Shown: piece by piece, positions 17,772 through 24,316 of the stretch | Layout: every line of letters starts with the position of its first letter | Position numbering within the stretch: position 1 is the first letter of the stretch | Notes under the pieces: generated by a model | Told to the model about the DNA's origin: nothing | Database searches by the model: none | The model's input: only the letters and a program-made list of their open reading frames with translations | Assembly: GCA_900320065.1 (NCBI GenBank) | Contig: ONQV01000022.1 | Span: forward strand, 1-32,848 | Length of the DNA stretch: 32,848 nucleotides | Reading direction: 5' to 3' | Origin: an uncultured Eubacteriales bacterium | GTDB lineage: Bacteria; Bacillota; Clostridia; Christensenellales; Borkfalkiaceae | Made by a program: the position numbers and the translations under genes

Positions 17772-17792
17772 AAATTTAAGAAAGAATATAAT
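17765..17792 (+). promoter_or_regulatory. Strong promoter for the 31-residue peptide gene
   Basis: TTGACA (17765-17770) and TATAAT (17787-17792) match consensus with 16 bp between them. A second TATAAT follows directly at 17793. The -35 box is part of the inverted repeat's right arm. Confidence 0.75.
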
Positions 17793-17800
17793 TATAATAG

Positions 17801-17892
17801 AAAAGCGAAAACGCTTTTAACAACTTAATATTTTTTGTTGTTTCACCTTAAAGGCAAACGTAGAATAAACGATAAAGCGGAAAGCGCTTTAT
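17801..17892 (+). promoter_or_regulatory. Structured 5' leader with three hairpins ahead of the peptide gene
   Basis: Three inverted repeats follow the predicted start of transcription: AAAAGCG/CGCTTTT (17801-17818, 4-base loop), AACAAC/GTTGTT (17819-17842) and ATAAAGCG/CGCTTTAT (17872-17892, 5-base loop). The last ends 2 bases before AAGGAGG. The first lies at the start site and could instead be an operator. The sequence TGTTTCACC at 17839 recurs at 18011 after the ORF. Confidence 0.5.
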
Positions 17893-17906
17893 AAAGGAGG
17901 TAGGCA

Positions 17907-18002
17907 ATGAAAAAGTTCTTTAAAAACTGCATGAAAGTTTTTGAGTTAGACGCACAAATCGCAATGGTTTTGGCGCTTGCGAATATTAACAAAAACTTTT
18001 AA
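17907..18002 (+). CDS. Unknown 31-residue peptide
   Basis: I do not recognise this peptide. The frame starts at an ATG 6 bases after a strong AGGAGG and encodes 31 residues. It begins MKKFFKNCMKVFEL, continues DAQIAMVLALANI and ends NKNF. The start is basic and amphipathic with one cysteine, and the second half is a short Ala/Leu/Ile/Val/Met-rich helix too short for a certain membrane span. It has its own near-consensus promoter, a structured leader of about 107 bases and a terminator 28 bases after the stop, which together argue that it is really expressed. Possible roles are a small membrane or signalling peptide, a type I toxin-like peptide or a bacteriocin-like peptide. No immunity, export or antisense gene is evident beside it. 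Confidence 0.6.
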   Translation: MKKFFKNCMKVFELDAQIAMVLALANINKNF

Positions 18003-18029
18003 TGCAAAGGTGTTTCACCAAAGTGGGCG

Positions 18030-18053
18030 CTCTTAATCGAAAGCGATTAAGGG
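18030..18053 (+). terminator. Terminator of the peptide gene
   Basis: Stem CTCTTAATCG/CGATTAAGGG (one G-U pair) with loop AAAG, followed by ACTTTTTCTTTTT. A small GGTG-TTT-CACC hairpin (18009-18019) lies just ahead. From here to 18173 I see only AT-rich sequence and a weak GAAAACG/CGTTTTC pairing. Confidence 0.75.
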
Positions 18054-18173
18054 ACTTTTTCTTTTTAAAGGACTTTTTCGGGAAAACGCCCGTCCGCACC
18101 TACCCGTTTTCTTGTTTTCGACAAAATAAGTCAAAATATAACAATCTTTTTAATTGCTGAAAAATAAAATAAT

Positions 18174-18202
18174 TTGACTTACCGTGCGGAATATTGTATA
18201 AT
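18174..18202 (+). promoter_or_regulatory. Near-consensus promoter of the structured RNA
   Basis: TTGACT (18174-18179) and TATAAT (18197-18202) are separated by exactly 17 bp. The expected start, 7 bases after the -10 box, falls on G18209, which is the first base of the closing stem of the RNA below. Confidence 0.75.
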
Positions 18203-18208
18203 GATATT

Positions 18209-18387
18209 GTCAAAACACCCAAGAAATAATATTATTTTCAAGGAAACAATTTAATACCTTTTTACAGACTTTTTTAAAAAAGTTAACTGCATCCCCCAAA
18301 TTTGGTGGGGTTTATCCTATCGGAACAAATAGGTGTGGTTGACTTTTAAAAAAGTTTAATTGTTCCCTTGGTTTAGGGTGTTTTGAC
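18209..18387 (+). ncRNA. Long rod-shaped structured RNA candidate, class unknown
   Basis: A 179-base region folds on itself. The closing stem is GTCAAAACACCC (18209-18220) with GGGTGTTTTGAC (18376-18387), 12 perfect pairs. Stem 2 pairs 18239-18254 with 18355-18370 (14 of 16). Stem 3 pairs 18268-18287 with 18338-18355, with a 2-base bulge and a G-U pair. The tip has two small hairpins, CCCC/GGGG (18293-18310) and CCTAT/ATAGG (18316-18333). No ORF crosses it. The size, elongated shape and own promoter recall 6S RNA, but I see no clear two-sided central bubble, so this remains open. It could also be a leader for the HTH gene at 18481. Confidence 0.6.
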
Positions 18388-18396
18388 GAATTTCCT

Positions 18397-18449
18397 AACC
18401 TTCCGATACGGGTAACTCACAGTGTCGCGTACCGAAAGGTTGCGACACT
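18397..18449 (+). terminator. Terminator with a competing antiterminator helix, before the HTH gene
   Basis: The terminator stem AGTGTCGC (18421-18428) pairs with GCGACACT (18442-18449) around an inner ACC-GAAA-GGT hairpin and is followed by TTTATTTT. Upstream, AACCTTCCGATAC (18397-18409) can pair with GTACCGAAAGGTT (18429-18441), 11 of 13 positions. That helix would trap one terminator arm in its loop, so the two folds exclude each other. This suggests attenuation of the HTH gene 32 bases downstream. Confidence 0.55.
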
Positions 18450-18480
18450 TTTATTTTGTATTATAAAGGAGAAAAACATT

Positions 18481-18678
18481 ATGGACTATCAAATTACAGG
18501 CACGGCGTTAGAACGTTATTTGTCGGAACGCGGTATGCTTCCCGCAAAATTCTGCAAAGAAATGCATATCAGCACAAGCACATACGACAAAATTGTGCGC
18601 GGCGAAAAAGTAAGTATTACCACCCTATTCGTGTTGGCGCATAAAACGGGTCTTACGCTCAACGACTTTTTGGCGTAA
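18481..18678 (+). CDS. Small XRE/Cro-type helix-turn-helix protein
   Basis: A 65-residue protein that is almost only a HTH domain. The pattern is LERYLSERGMLPAKFCKEMHIS, TSTYDKIVRGEKVS, then TTLFVLAHKTGLTLNDFL, which matches the five-helix Cro/CI fold. AAGGAG lies 9 bases before the ATG. It has no dimerisation or sensor domain, so it is probably a dimeric DNA-binding protein or an antitoxin-like repressor. The gene has no separate promoter that I can see. It lies downstream of the structured RNA and the attenuator-like terminator, so its expression probably depends on read-through. It is followed by a bidirectional terminator. Targets are unknown; the inverted repeats at 17702-17892 are candidates. 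Confidence 0.8.
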   Translation: MDYQITGTALERYLSERGMLPAKFCKEMHISTSTYDKIVRGEKVSITTLFVLAHKTGLTLNDFLA

Positions 18679-18697
18679 AAATTTTTACATAAAAATC

Positions 18698-18723
18698 CGC
18701 TCGGCTACAAAAGTAGCCGAGCG
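18698..18723. terminator. Bidirectional terminator between the HTH gene and upp
   Basis: Perfect 11-bp stem CGCTCGGCTAC/GTAGCCGAGCG with an AAAA loop, followed by AATTTATTTTATT on the plus strand and by GATTTTTATG on the minus strand. Confidence 0.85.
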
Positions 18724-18743
18724 AATTTATTTTATTAGGTTTT

Positions 18744-19382
18744 TTATTTCGTTCCGAATATTCTGTCGCCAGCGTCGCCGAGTCCGGGGAGAATATACCC
18801 GTTCTCGTTTAAGCACCTGTCCAAAGTAGAAACGTAAATTTCCACGTCGGGGTGCGCTTCCGCGACCTTTTCCACGCCCACGGGCGCGGCGATTATCGAC
18901 ATAAGTTTTATTTTCTTGCAACCGCGCTTTTTAAGCAACCCTATCGCGTCGACAGCCGATCCGCCCGTCGCCAGCATCGGGTCAACTACCATTACTACTT
19001 TATGCTCGATATTTTTCGGCAATTTACAGTAATATTCGTGCGGTTCAAGAGTTTCTTCGTCGCGGTAAAGACCTATATGCCCTACCTTTGCCGCAGGGAA
19101 AAGCGTTAAAATCCCGTCTACCATACCGAGTCCCGCGCGGAGTATCGGCACTATCGCTATCGAGTTTTCTTTTACGACCGTCTGCTTGGTCTTTTCCAAG
19201 GGCGTTTCCACTTCGATTTCCTGCGTGGGAACGTCCTTAAAACTTTCGTACGCCATAAGCGTTGCGAGTTCGCCGATTATTTCTCTGAACTGTTTGGTAT
19301 TCGTATTTTTATCTCTTATTATAGCGAGTTTATGGCGTATAAGCGGATGGTCGAGAATATGAACGTTTTTATATTCTTTCAT
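18744..19382 (-). CDS. upp: Uracil phosphoribosyltransferase
   Basis: Cytoplasmic salvage enzyme making UMP from uracil and PRPP. It is 212 residues, normal length. Motifs are [16 protein letters not shown] near the N-terminus, [15 protein letters not shown], the flexible [13 protein letters not shown] loop, the PRPP-binding [16 protein letters not shown] and the uracil-site [18 protein letters not shown] at the end. It starts 10 bp after the uraA stop codon and so is the second gene of that operon. The AAGG overlapping the uraA stop region is a weak ribosome binding site, suggesting translational coupling. The expression of both genes should pass through the leader attenuator upstream of uraA. 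Confidence 0.96.
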   Translation of the reverse strand: MKEYKNVHILDHPLIRHKLAIIRDKNTNTKQFREIIGELATLMAYESFKDVPTQEIEVETPLEKTKQTVVKENSIAIVPILRAGLGMVDGILTLFPAAKVGHIGLYRDEETLEPHEYYCKLPKNIEHKVVMVVDPMLATGGSAVDAIGLLKKRGCKKIKLMSIIAAPVGVEKVAEAHPDVEIYVSTLDRCLNENGYILPGLGDAGDRIFGTK

Positions 19383-19392
19383 TTTAATTACC

Positions 19393-20673
19393 TTATTTGT
19401 TTTCTATCGTAACCTTGCCGAAGGTAAGCGTCATACCGCCCACGCCCGCGATAAGTATTACGGAAACTACGAACAGATTGCTGTTGTCGTTAAGGTCGAC
19501 GCCCTGTATCATCTTTAAGCCCGAAACCGCTATAAAACCGTAAAGCGCTATGCAAACGCCGCCCATACAGCACGCGGGGATGGTCGAAAGGAACGCCGAG
19601 AACGGTCCGATAAAGGAAATCACTATCGCCATGCAAGCGGTGTAAAGTATCGTGATAACGGAAGCGTTGCCGGAAATAGCGACGCAGCCTACCGATTCAC
19701 CGTAAGTGGTGTTGGGACATCCCCCGAAGAACGCGCCCGCCATAGAACCTACGCCGTCGCCCAAAAGCGTTCTGTGAAGTCCGGGGTTTTCCAAAAGGTC
19801 TTTTCCGATAATCGAAGAAAGGTTTTTATGATCCGCGATATGTTCCGCGAACACGACGAACGCAACGGGAATATACGCGACCGCGATAGTCCCGAGATAT
19901 GCGCCGAAGTTGCCTACTTCGCCGTATTCGTAACCGCCCTTGAACGCGGTTAGGAAAGTAAAGTCGGGATACCATTGCATATTATCGAAAGCCGCAAAGT
20001 TGATAACTTTAAGCGCGTCGTTATCCGCGGCGTTTCCGATAAGAGTAAAGATAAGCGCGACGATATAGCCCGCTAAAATACCGATAACGAAAGGTATCAT
20101 TTTAAGCATTTTCTTGCCGTAAACCGAGCAAGTGATAGTTACGCCCAAAGTGATAAGTCCGCAAACGAGCGCAACGTAAGGCGAAGTGGTCGCCACGCTG
20201 CCGCTGGACAAATCGCCGATAGCGTTGCCCGCAAGCGAAAGTCCGATAATAGCAACCGTAGGTCCGATAACGACGGCGGGCATGAGTTTGTTTATCCAGC
20301 CCGTTCCGACGAATTTAACGACGAGCGCTATAACGACGTAAACGAGTCCCGCGAACGCCGCGCCGATTATAAGTCCCATATACCCCAGCGACATGGAAAC
20401 GCCGCCCGCGAACGCCGCTGCCATAGAGCCAAGGAAAGCGAACGAACTTCCTAAAAACACGGGGCTTTTAAATCTCGTGAATAATAAGTATACGATTGTT
20501 CCGACGCCTGCGCCGAACAGCGCCGCGGAAGCCTGCATACCGTGCCCGATTATCGCGGGAACGGCAATCGTCGCCGCCATAATGGCTAAAAGTTGTTGAA
20601 GAGCAAACACGAGCGCTTGGGGAAGTTTCGGCTTGTCTTCTACCTGATAGGTAAGGTTTACGCCTTTGTTCAT
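19393..20673 (-). CDS. uraA: Uracil permease (NCS2 family)
   Basis: Inner-membrane proton-linked uracil transporter. I place the start at the ATG at 20673 ([15 protein letters not shown]) because GGAGG is 7 bases upstream; the in-frame TTG at 20688 lies inside the ribosome binding site. The 426 residues form about 14 membrane segments, including [14 protein letters not shown], the [10 protein letters not shown] half-helix, the substrate-binding [10 protein letters not shown] (Glu and His as in UraA) and [13 protein letters not shown]. Uracil is favoured over xanthine because the gene is cotranscribed with upp. Transcription starts about 190 bases upstream and must pass a leader ORF and a strong terminator, so uptake is probably tied to the pyrimidine or UTP state. 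Confidence 0.95.
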   Translation of the reverse strand: MNKGVNLTYQVEDKPKLPQALVFALQQLLAIMAATIAVPAIIGHGMQASAALFGAGVGTIVYLLFTRFKSPVFLGSSFAFLGSMAAAFAGGVSMSLGYMGLIIGAAFAGLVYVVIALVVKFVGTGWINKLMPAVVIGPTVAIIGLSLAGNAIGDLSSGSVATTSPYVALVCGLITLGVTITCSVYGKKMLKMIPFVIGILAGYIVALIFTLIGNAADNDALKVINFAAFDNMQWYPDFTFLTAFKGGYEYGEVGNFGAYLGTIAVAYIPVAFVVFAEHIADHKNLSSIIGKDLLENPGLHRTLLGDGVGSMAGAFFGGCPNTTYGESVGCVAISGNASVITILYTACMAIVISFIGPFSAFLSTIPACCMGGVCIALYGFIAVSGLKMIQGVDLNDNSNLFVVSVILIAGVGGMTLTFGKVTIENK

Positions 20674-20717
20674 AAGTATATCCTCCAAAAAAAGTTTCGT
20701 TTTTCTCTGCCGTTTTC

Positions 20718-20749
20718 AAAAAAAAGAGCCCTTAACGATAAAGGCTCTT
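20718..20749 (-). terminator. Attenuator terminator ahead of uraA
   Basis: On the minus strand AAGAGCCTTT pairs with AAGGGCTCTT (10 bp including one G-U) around a 6-base loop and is followed by eight T bases. It lies about 45 bases before the uraA ATG and after the promoter, so it must be bypassed for expression. The stop codon of the leader ORF lies at the loop/3' arm junction. Confidence 0.85.
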
Positions 20750-20842
20750 AAAAACGACTTTCAGATAGTTATTGTTTAAAGAAGAAAGTAAAGGCTTGTC
20801 GCTACAAGTTTGTGAAATTTTACGCTCGGTAAAGATAGCCAT
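20732..20842 (-). CDS. 36-codon leader peptide of the uraA-upp operon
   Basis: The ATG at 20842 follows GGAG by 7 bases, and the frame runs 36 codons to a TAA at 20734-20732. The peptide begins MAIFTERKISQTC and ends VVFKSLYR. Its last codons form the 5' arm and loop of the terminator at 20718-20749. A ribosome that follows RNA polymerase closely would therefore cover the 5' arm and stop the terminator from forming. A U-rich tract (GUUUUU) lies just before the stem, where polymerase could pause when UTP is low. This is the logic of the enterobacterial pyrBI attenuator. No PyrR-type binding loop was seen. The peptide itself probably has no function beyond being translated. Confidence 0.65.
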   Translation of the reverse strand: MAIFTERKISQTCSDKPLLSSLNNNYLKVVFKSLYR

Positions 20843-20868
20843 TTCCCCACTCCTTTTACATCTCGTTG

Positions 20869-20898
20869 ATTATACCATAGCACGGGTTACGTTTGCAA
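20869..20898 (-). promoter_or_regulatory. Promoter of the uraA-upp operon
   Basis: On the minus strand TTGCAA (20898-20893) and a perfect TATAAT (20874-20869) are separated by 18 bp. Transcription would start around 20862, about 20 bases before the leader ORF. Confidence 0.7.
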
Positions 20899-20985
20899 GC
20901 GTTTTTTAAAAAATTTTCAAATTTTTATCTCGCTTTAAAAACTTTAACGTTTGTCTGAAAACAATTGATTTTATATCGTTTTAGA

Positions 20986-21015
20986 TTGACATACCCGATA
21001 TCATTGTGTTACACT
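20986..21015 (+). promoter_or_regulatory. Promoter of the Rnf operon
   Basis: A perfect TTGACA (20986-20991) and TACACT (21010-21015) are separated by 18 bp. An inverted pair TACCCG (20992-20997) and CGGGTA (21019-21024) flanks the -10 box, and GTGT-T-ACAC is centred on 21010, so a repressor site here is possible. Confidence 0.55.
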
Positions 21016-21053
21016 AAACGGGTAAATTATAACGGGGGGAAAAGTTCGGGCTT

Positions 21054-21512
21054 ATGAAAAAGCGCTTGTCCGAAATACGAAATTCCAAGCCTTTTTACCC
21101 CTTTGACATTATAGTTTACTGCGCTTTGGCGCTTGCCGTAACGGCTATGCTTTTCGCCGTGTTTTTCACGGGCGAAAAAAGCGAAAATACGGGCGTGTAC
21201 ATTTTATTCGATAACGAAACTGCGGCGGAATACCGCTTTTCGGAAGGTAAACCTACTATAAAAAGCGGCTTTGAAAATCATTTTTCCGTCAAAGACGACG
21301 GAATTTACTTTTATCCCGACGAAAATTCGCACGAACGTTATAATCTTATTATATTAGACGGCGAAAACAAAACCGTTTACGTAAAAGACGCGACTTGCGC
21401 GGGGCACGACTGCGAAACGCAAAAGATTACGGCAAGCGGCGGATTTATCTACTGCGCGCCGCATAAACTCAAAATAGTTCCGATAAAGATGTCGGACCCC
21501 GTTTCGGGTTAG
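21054..21512 (+). CDS. NusG domain II-containing membrane-anchored protein
   Basis: 152-residue protein with one membrane helix (about 18-42, FDIIVYCALALAVTAMLFAVFF) and an outside domain. The C-terminal half resembles the NusG domain II family found beside Rnf genes. Its signature VKDATCAGHDCETQKITASG and IYCAPHKLKIV has three Cys and two His that could hold a metal or form a disulfide. The function is unknown. It is the first gene of the Rnf operon, 39 bases after the -10 box, and it is followed 9 bp later by the Gx-family gene, an arrangement common in Clostridia. The site before the ATG is weak: GGGGGG lies 14 bases upstream. Confidence 0.8.
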   Translation: MKKRLSEIRNSKPFYPFDIIVYCALALAVTAMLFAVFFTGEKSENTGVYILFDNETAAEYRFSEGKPTIKSGFENHFSVKDDGIYFYPDENSHERYNLIILDGENKTVYVKDATCAGHDCETQKITASGGFIYCAPHKLKIVPIKMSDPVSG

Positions 21513-21521
21513 GGGGCAAAG

Positions 21522-22055
21522 TTGAAACCGATTAAAAAAATCGCTATTTCCGCCGCGCTTTCTACTCTTGCGCTTATTGCGTTTATGCTGGAAAACCTGT
21601 TCCCGCCCCTATTTATAGTCGGCGGACGGATAGGAATAGCAAATTTCTTCGTGCTTATCGCGGGAATTATGTGCGGGTTTTGGTACGGATTTAGTGCGCT
21701 TACCGTTAAAGCGGTGCTCGGAAGTGTTTTTTCTGGCAACGCGGGGGCGATACTGTATTCCCTGCCCGCGGGCGTTATTGCTTATACTGCGGAAATGCTG
21801 ATAATTATTTGCGCGCCGAAAATAAGCCTTATCGCCGCAAGCGTTCTTGGGGGAACGGTCAACGCGTGTTTGCAGAACGCGGCGTTCTGTCTTATCACCG
21901 CAACGCCCGAATATCTTATATATATGCCCTATCTCGCACTTATCGGCGCGGCGGGCGGCGCGATAGTCGGAGCGGCGGTTTTTCTTACCGTGAAACGTCT
22001 GCCCGAAAAGTTTTTTTATTCTACTTGTAAGGAGCAAAAAATTGAGCGTACTTAA
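21522..22055 (+). CDS. Gx transporter-family membrane protein
   Basis: 177-residue protein with about five membrane helices, of the family long annotated as heptaprenyl diphosphate synthase component I and now called Gx transporter family. Recognisable parts are LENLFPPLFIVGGRIGIANF, the Gly-rich FWYGFSALTVKAVLGSVFSG and SLPAGVIAYTAEML. The fold recalls substrate-binding S components of ECF transporters, so a small cofactor could be its cargo, but that is inference. It starts with TTG (no ATG fits), preceded by AGGGGG, and overlaps rnfC by 14 bp. Its repeated position next to the NusG-II gene and Rnf suggests a link to Rnf assembly or its flavin supply. Confidence 0.8.
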   Translation: MKPIKKIAISAALSTLALIAFMLENLFPPLFIVGGRIGIANFFVLIAGIMCGFWYGFSALTVKAVLGSVFSGNAGAILYSLPAGVIAYTAEMLIIICAPKISLIAASVLGGTVNACLQNAAFCLITATPEYLIYMPYLALIGAAGGAIVGAAVFLTVKRLPEKFFYSTCKEQKIERT

Positions 22056-23340
22056 ACCTAAAAGATTTCCGTACGGAACCCCTATACACGGTACGAAACT
22101 GTCTAAAAACAGTCCGACGGAAACTATCCCAGCACCCAAACGGGTGTATATTTCTTTAAGCCAGCACATAGGCGCGCCCGCCCTGCCCGTCGTAAACGTC
22201 GGCGACAGGGTTAAAAAAGGCACGCTTATCGCGGAAGCGTCGGGTGCAATCTCCGCAAACTTATACTCTTCCGTTTCGGGCGTGGTTTCCGATATCTGCG
22301 ACATTGTAAACGGGCTTAACCAAAGACAAAAATACATAATAATAGACAATGATTTCGCGGACGAAGAAGAATTTTTACCGACGCTTTCGGATTTCGAACC
22401 GCAAACCTTGGTGGAACGCATAAGACTTGCGGGCATAGTGGGACTCGGCGGCGCGGGATTTCCGACCGCCGCGAAACTTACGCCGAAAACCAAACTCGAT
22501 ACGCTTATCATAAACGGCGCGGAGTGCGAACCGTACCTTACTTGCGACGACAGACTTATGCGCGAACGCACGCAGGAAATTTATAAGGGCATCAAATACG
22601 TCGCGCGCGCGCTTAAAGTCGATCGGGTAATTATCGGTATCGAGAGAAACAAGCCTCAGGCGATAGAAGCGTTTTCGGAATTTAACGACGTAGACGTCGT
22701 TTCCCTGAAAAAGCAATACCCTATGGGTTCGGAAAAGCATCTTATCTACGTTACCACGGGTAGAAAAGTGCCCGTAGGCAAAATGCCTTTCGACGTTCTC
22801 TGCTGCGTGCAGAATATAAAAACGGTGCTTGCCGCTTTCAACGCGATCGAAAACAATATTCCGCTTACGGAAGCTTATATCACGGTAAGCGGACGCGGAA
22901 TAAAAGAACCCAAAAATTTACGCGTTCCCGTCGGCACGCCGTACTCGGAACTTATCGAATACTGCGGCGGCAAAGCGGACGACACCATAAAAGTAATAGC
23001 GGGCGGTCCTATGATGGGCAAAGCGCTCACTAACCTTAATATGTACGTCAGAAAAGCCGATTCCGGTCTGCTGTGCCTTAAAAATTCCGAAACTTCGACG
23101 GCAAATCCCACGAACTGTATCAACTGCGGGATGTGCGCAAGGTTCTGCCCTATGCGGCTTATGCCTATGTACATAGAAAGTTACGCGCTTCACGGTAATT
23201 TCGGCGAAGCGGAAAGGTACGGCGCGATGAACTGTATCGAGTGCGGGCTTTGCGCCTATAACTGCCCCGCCAAACGCGCGCTCGTGCAAAGCATAACGCT
23301 TGCAAAATCGAAAATCAGGGAGATGAAAAATGGAAAATAA
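22042..23340 (+). CDS. rnfC: Rnf complex subunit C (NADH/iron-sulfur subunit)
   Basis: Peripheral subunit of the Rnf complex that carries the NAD(H) and FMN site and two [4Fe-4S] clusters on the cytoplasmic side. At 432 residues it has the N-terminal barrel (FPYGTPIHG), the nucleotide-binding GLGGAGFPTAAKL and INGAECEPYLTCDDRLM, and two cluster motifs, CINCGMCARFCP and CIECGLCAYNCP. It starts at TTG 22042, 7 bases after AAGGAG and inside the end of the Gx gene, and it ends 11 bases into rnfD. Gene order C-D-G-E-A-B follows the standard clostridial arrangement. Confidence 0.95.
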   Translation: MSVLKPKRFPYGTPIHGTKLSKNSPTETIPAPKRVYISLSQHIGAPALPVVNVGDRVKKGTLIAEASGAISANLYSSVSGVVSDICDIVNGLNQRQKYIIIDNDFADEEEFLPTLSDFEPQTLVERIRLAGIVGLGGAGFPTAAKLTPKTKLDTLIINGAECEPYLTCDDRLMRERTQEIYKGIKYVARALKVDRVIIGIERNKPQAIEAFSEFNDVDVVSLKKQYPMGSEKHLIYVTTGRKVPVGKMPFDVLCCVQNIKTVLAAFNAIENNIPLTEAYITVSGRGIKEPKNLRVPVGTPYSELIEYCGGKADDTIKVIAGGPMMGKALTNLNMYVRKADSGLLCLKNSETSTANPTNCINCGMCARFCPMRLMPMYIESYALHGNFGEAERYGAMNCIECGLCAYNCPAKRALVQSITLAKSKIREMKNGK

Positions 23341-24316
23341 TCTCGTTTACTCTTCTTCTCCGCACATAAAAGCGCCGAGATCCACGCGACAAATAATGAT
23401 AGACGTCTGTATCGCCCTGCTCCCGGCAACGCTCGCGGGAATAATTTTTTTCGGGGCTTACGCAGCGCTTCTCGTCGCACTTGCGGTGATTTTTGCCGTA
23501 ATCGGCGAATTCGTTTATCTTTTGATTGTCGGAAAACCTTTCCGCGAGATAGCGAAAAACTTTGATTTTTCTTCGGTCGTTACGGGGCTACTTATCGGTC
23601 TTACCATCGGCACGAATTATCCTTGGTACGCGCCGATTTTCGGAAGTATGTTTGCGGTAATCGCCGTAAAAATGCTGTTCGGCGGCACGGGAAAGAACGT
23701 CGTAAACCCCGCTATTACGGGCAGGGTGTTTATCTTTATCTCTTTTCAGTGGGCGGTGGGCGCTTGGGCGTTACCTAATATCGGCAGTATTTACGGCGAC
23801 ACGGTGATAACTTCCGCTACGGCAGTTCCTACGGTGGCGGAAGGCGTAGTCCCCAAAATCCGACTTTTGGATATGTTTCTCGGTACGGGTATGCAGGGCT
23901 GTATCGGCGAAACCTGCAAAATAGCGCTTATAATAGGCGGTATATATCTTGCCGCAAGGCGCATAATCAATATCCTTTATCCGACTATTTGTATTGCCGT
24001 CGCGGGAATTATGACCGTCGCTATCGGCGGGTTCGACTTCGCGCTGTTTTTACCCGCCGTACTTTCGGGCGGACTTGTGCTCGGCGCGATTTTTATGGCA
24101 ACCGATTACGTTACCACGCCGAACACCAAACTCGGAAATATTATTTATTTTATAGCGCTCGGTATTCTGACCGCCGTGTTAAGGTACGCCACCAAAATGG
24201 AAACGGTATCGTTCGCTATACTCTTAATGAATTTGACCGTGCCTTTAATAGATAAATTCATAATACAAAAGCCGTTCGGACATTTTAAAGTGAAAAAGAC
24301 AAAGGGGGAAAAGTAA
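23330..24316 (+). CDS. rnfD: Rnf complex subunit D (membrane flavoprotein)
   Basis: Integral membrane subunit with covalently bound FMN. It is 328 residues with about nine to ten helices and the family motifs LPATLAGIIFFG, GTGKNVVNPAITGRVF and FMATDYVTTPNT. The flavin-linked threonine should lie in VITSATAVPT (in place of the common SGAT motif). It is a paralogue of NqrB. The start overlaps rnfC by 11 bp and the stop shares one base with the rnfG ATG (TAATG). Confidence 0.95.
   Translation: MENNLVYSSSPHIKAPRSTRQIMIDVCIALLPATLAGIIFFGAYAALLVALAVIFAVIGEFVYLLIVGKPFREIAKNFDFSSVVTGLLIGLTIGTNYPWYAPIFGSMFAVIAVKMLFGGTGKNVVNPAITGRVFIFISFQWAVGAWALPNIGSIYGDTVITSATAVPTVAEGVVPKIRLLDMFLGTGMQGCIGETCKIALIIGGIYLAARRIINILYPTICIAVAGIMTVAIGGFDFALFLPAVLSGGLVLGAIFMATDYVTTPNTKLGNIIYFIALGILTAVLRYATKMETVSFAILLMNLTVPLIDKFIIQKPFGHFKVKKTKGEK

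Noticed and set aside
18054..18173. Further gene or RNA between the peptide terminator and the RNA promoter
   Set aside because: Only AT-rich sequence and a weak 7-bp pairing were found; no frame with a ribosome binding site on either strand.
18209..18387. The long inverted repeat as a MITE-type mobile element
   Set aside because: No matching direct duplication flanks the arms (left flank ATATT, right flank GAATT), and a consensus promoter points exactly at the first base of the stem. It is not fully excluded, since copy number cannot be checked here.
20673..20688. TTG at 20688 as the start of uraA
   Set aside because: That codon is part of the GGAGG ribosome binding site; the ATG at 20673 has correct spacing and gives the usual N-terminus.
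21001..21017. Rex-type redox operator at the Rnf promoter
   Set aside because: TTGTG is present, but the second half (ACACTAA) does not match the TTCACAA/TTAACAA half-site well enough to claim it.
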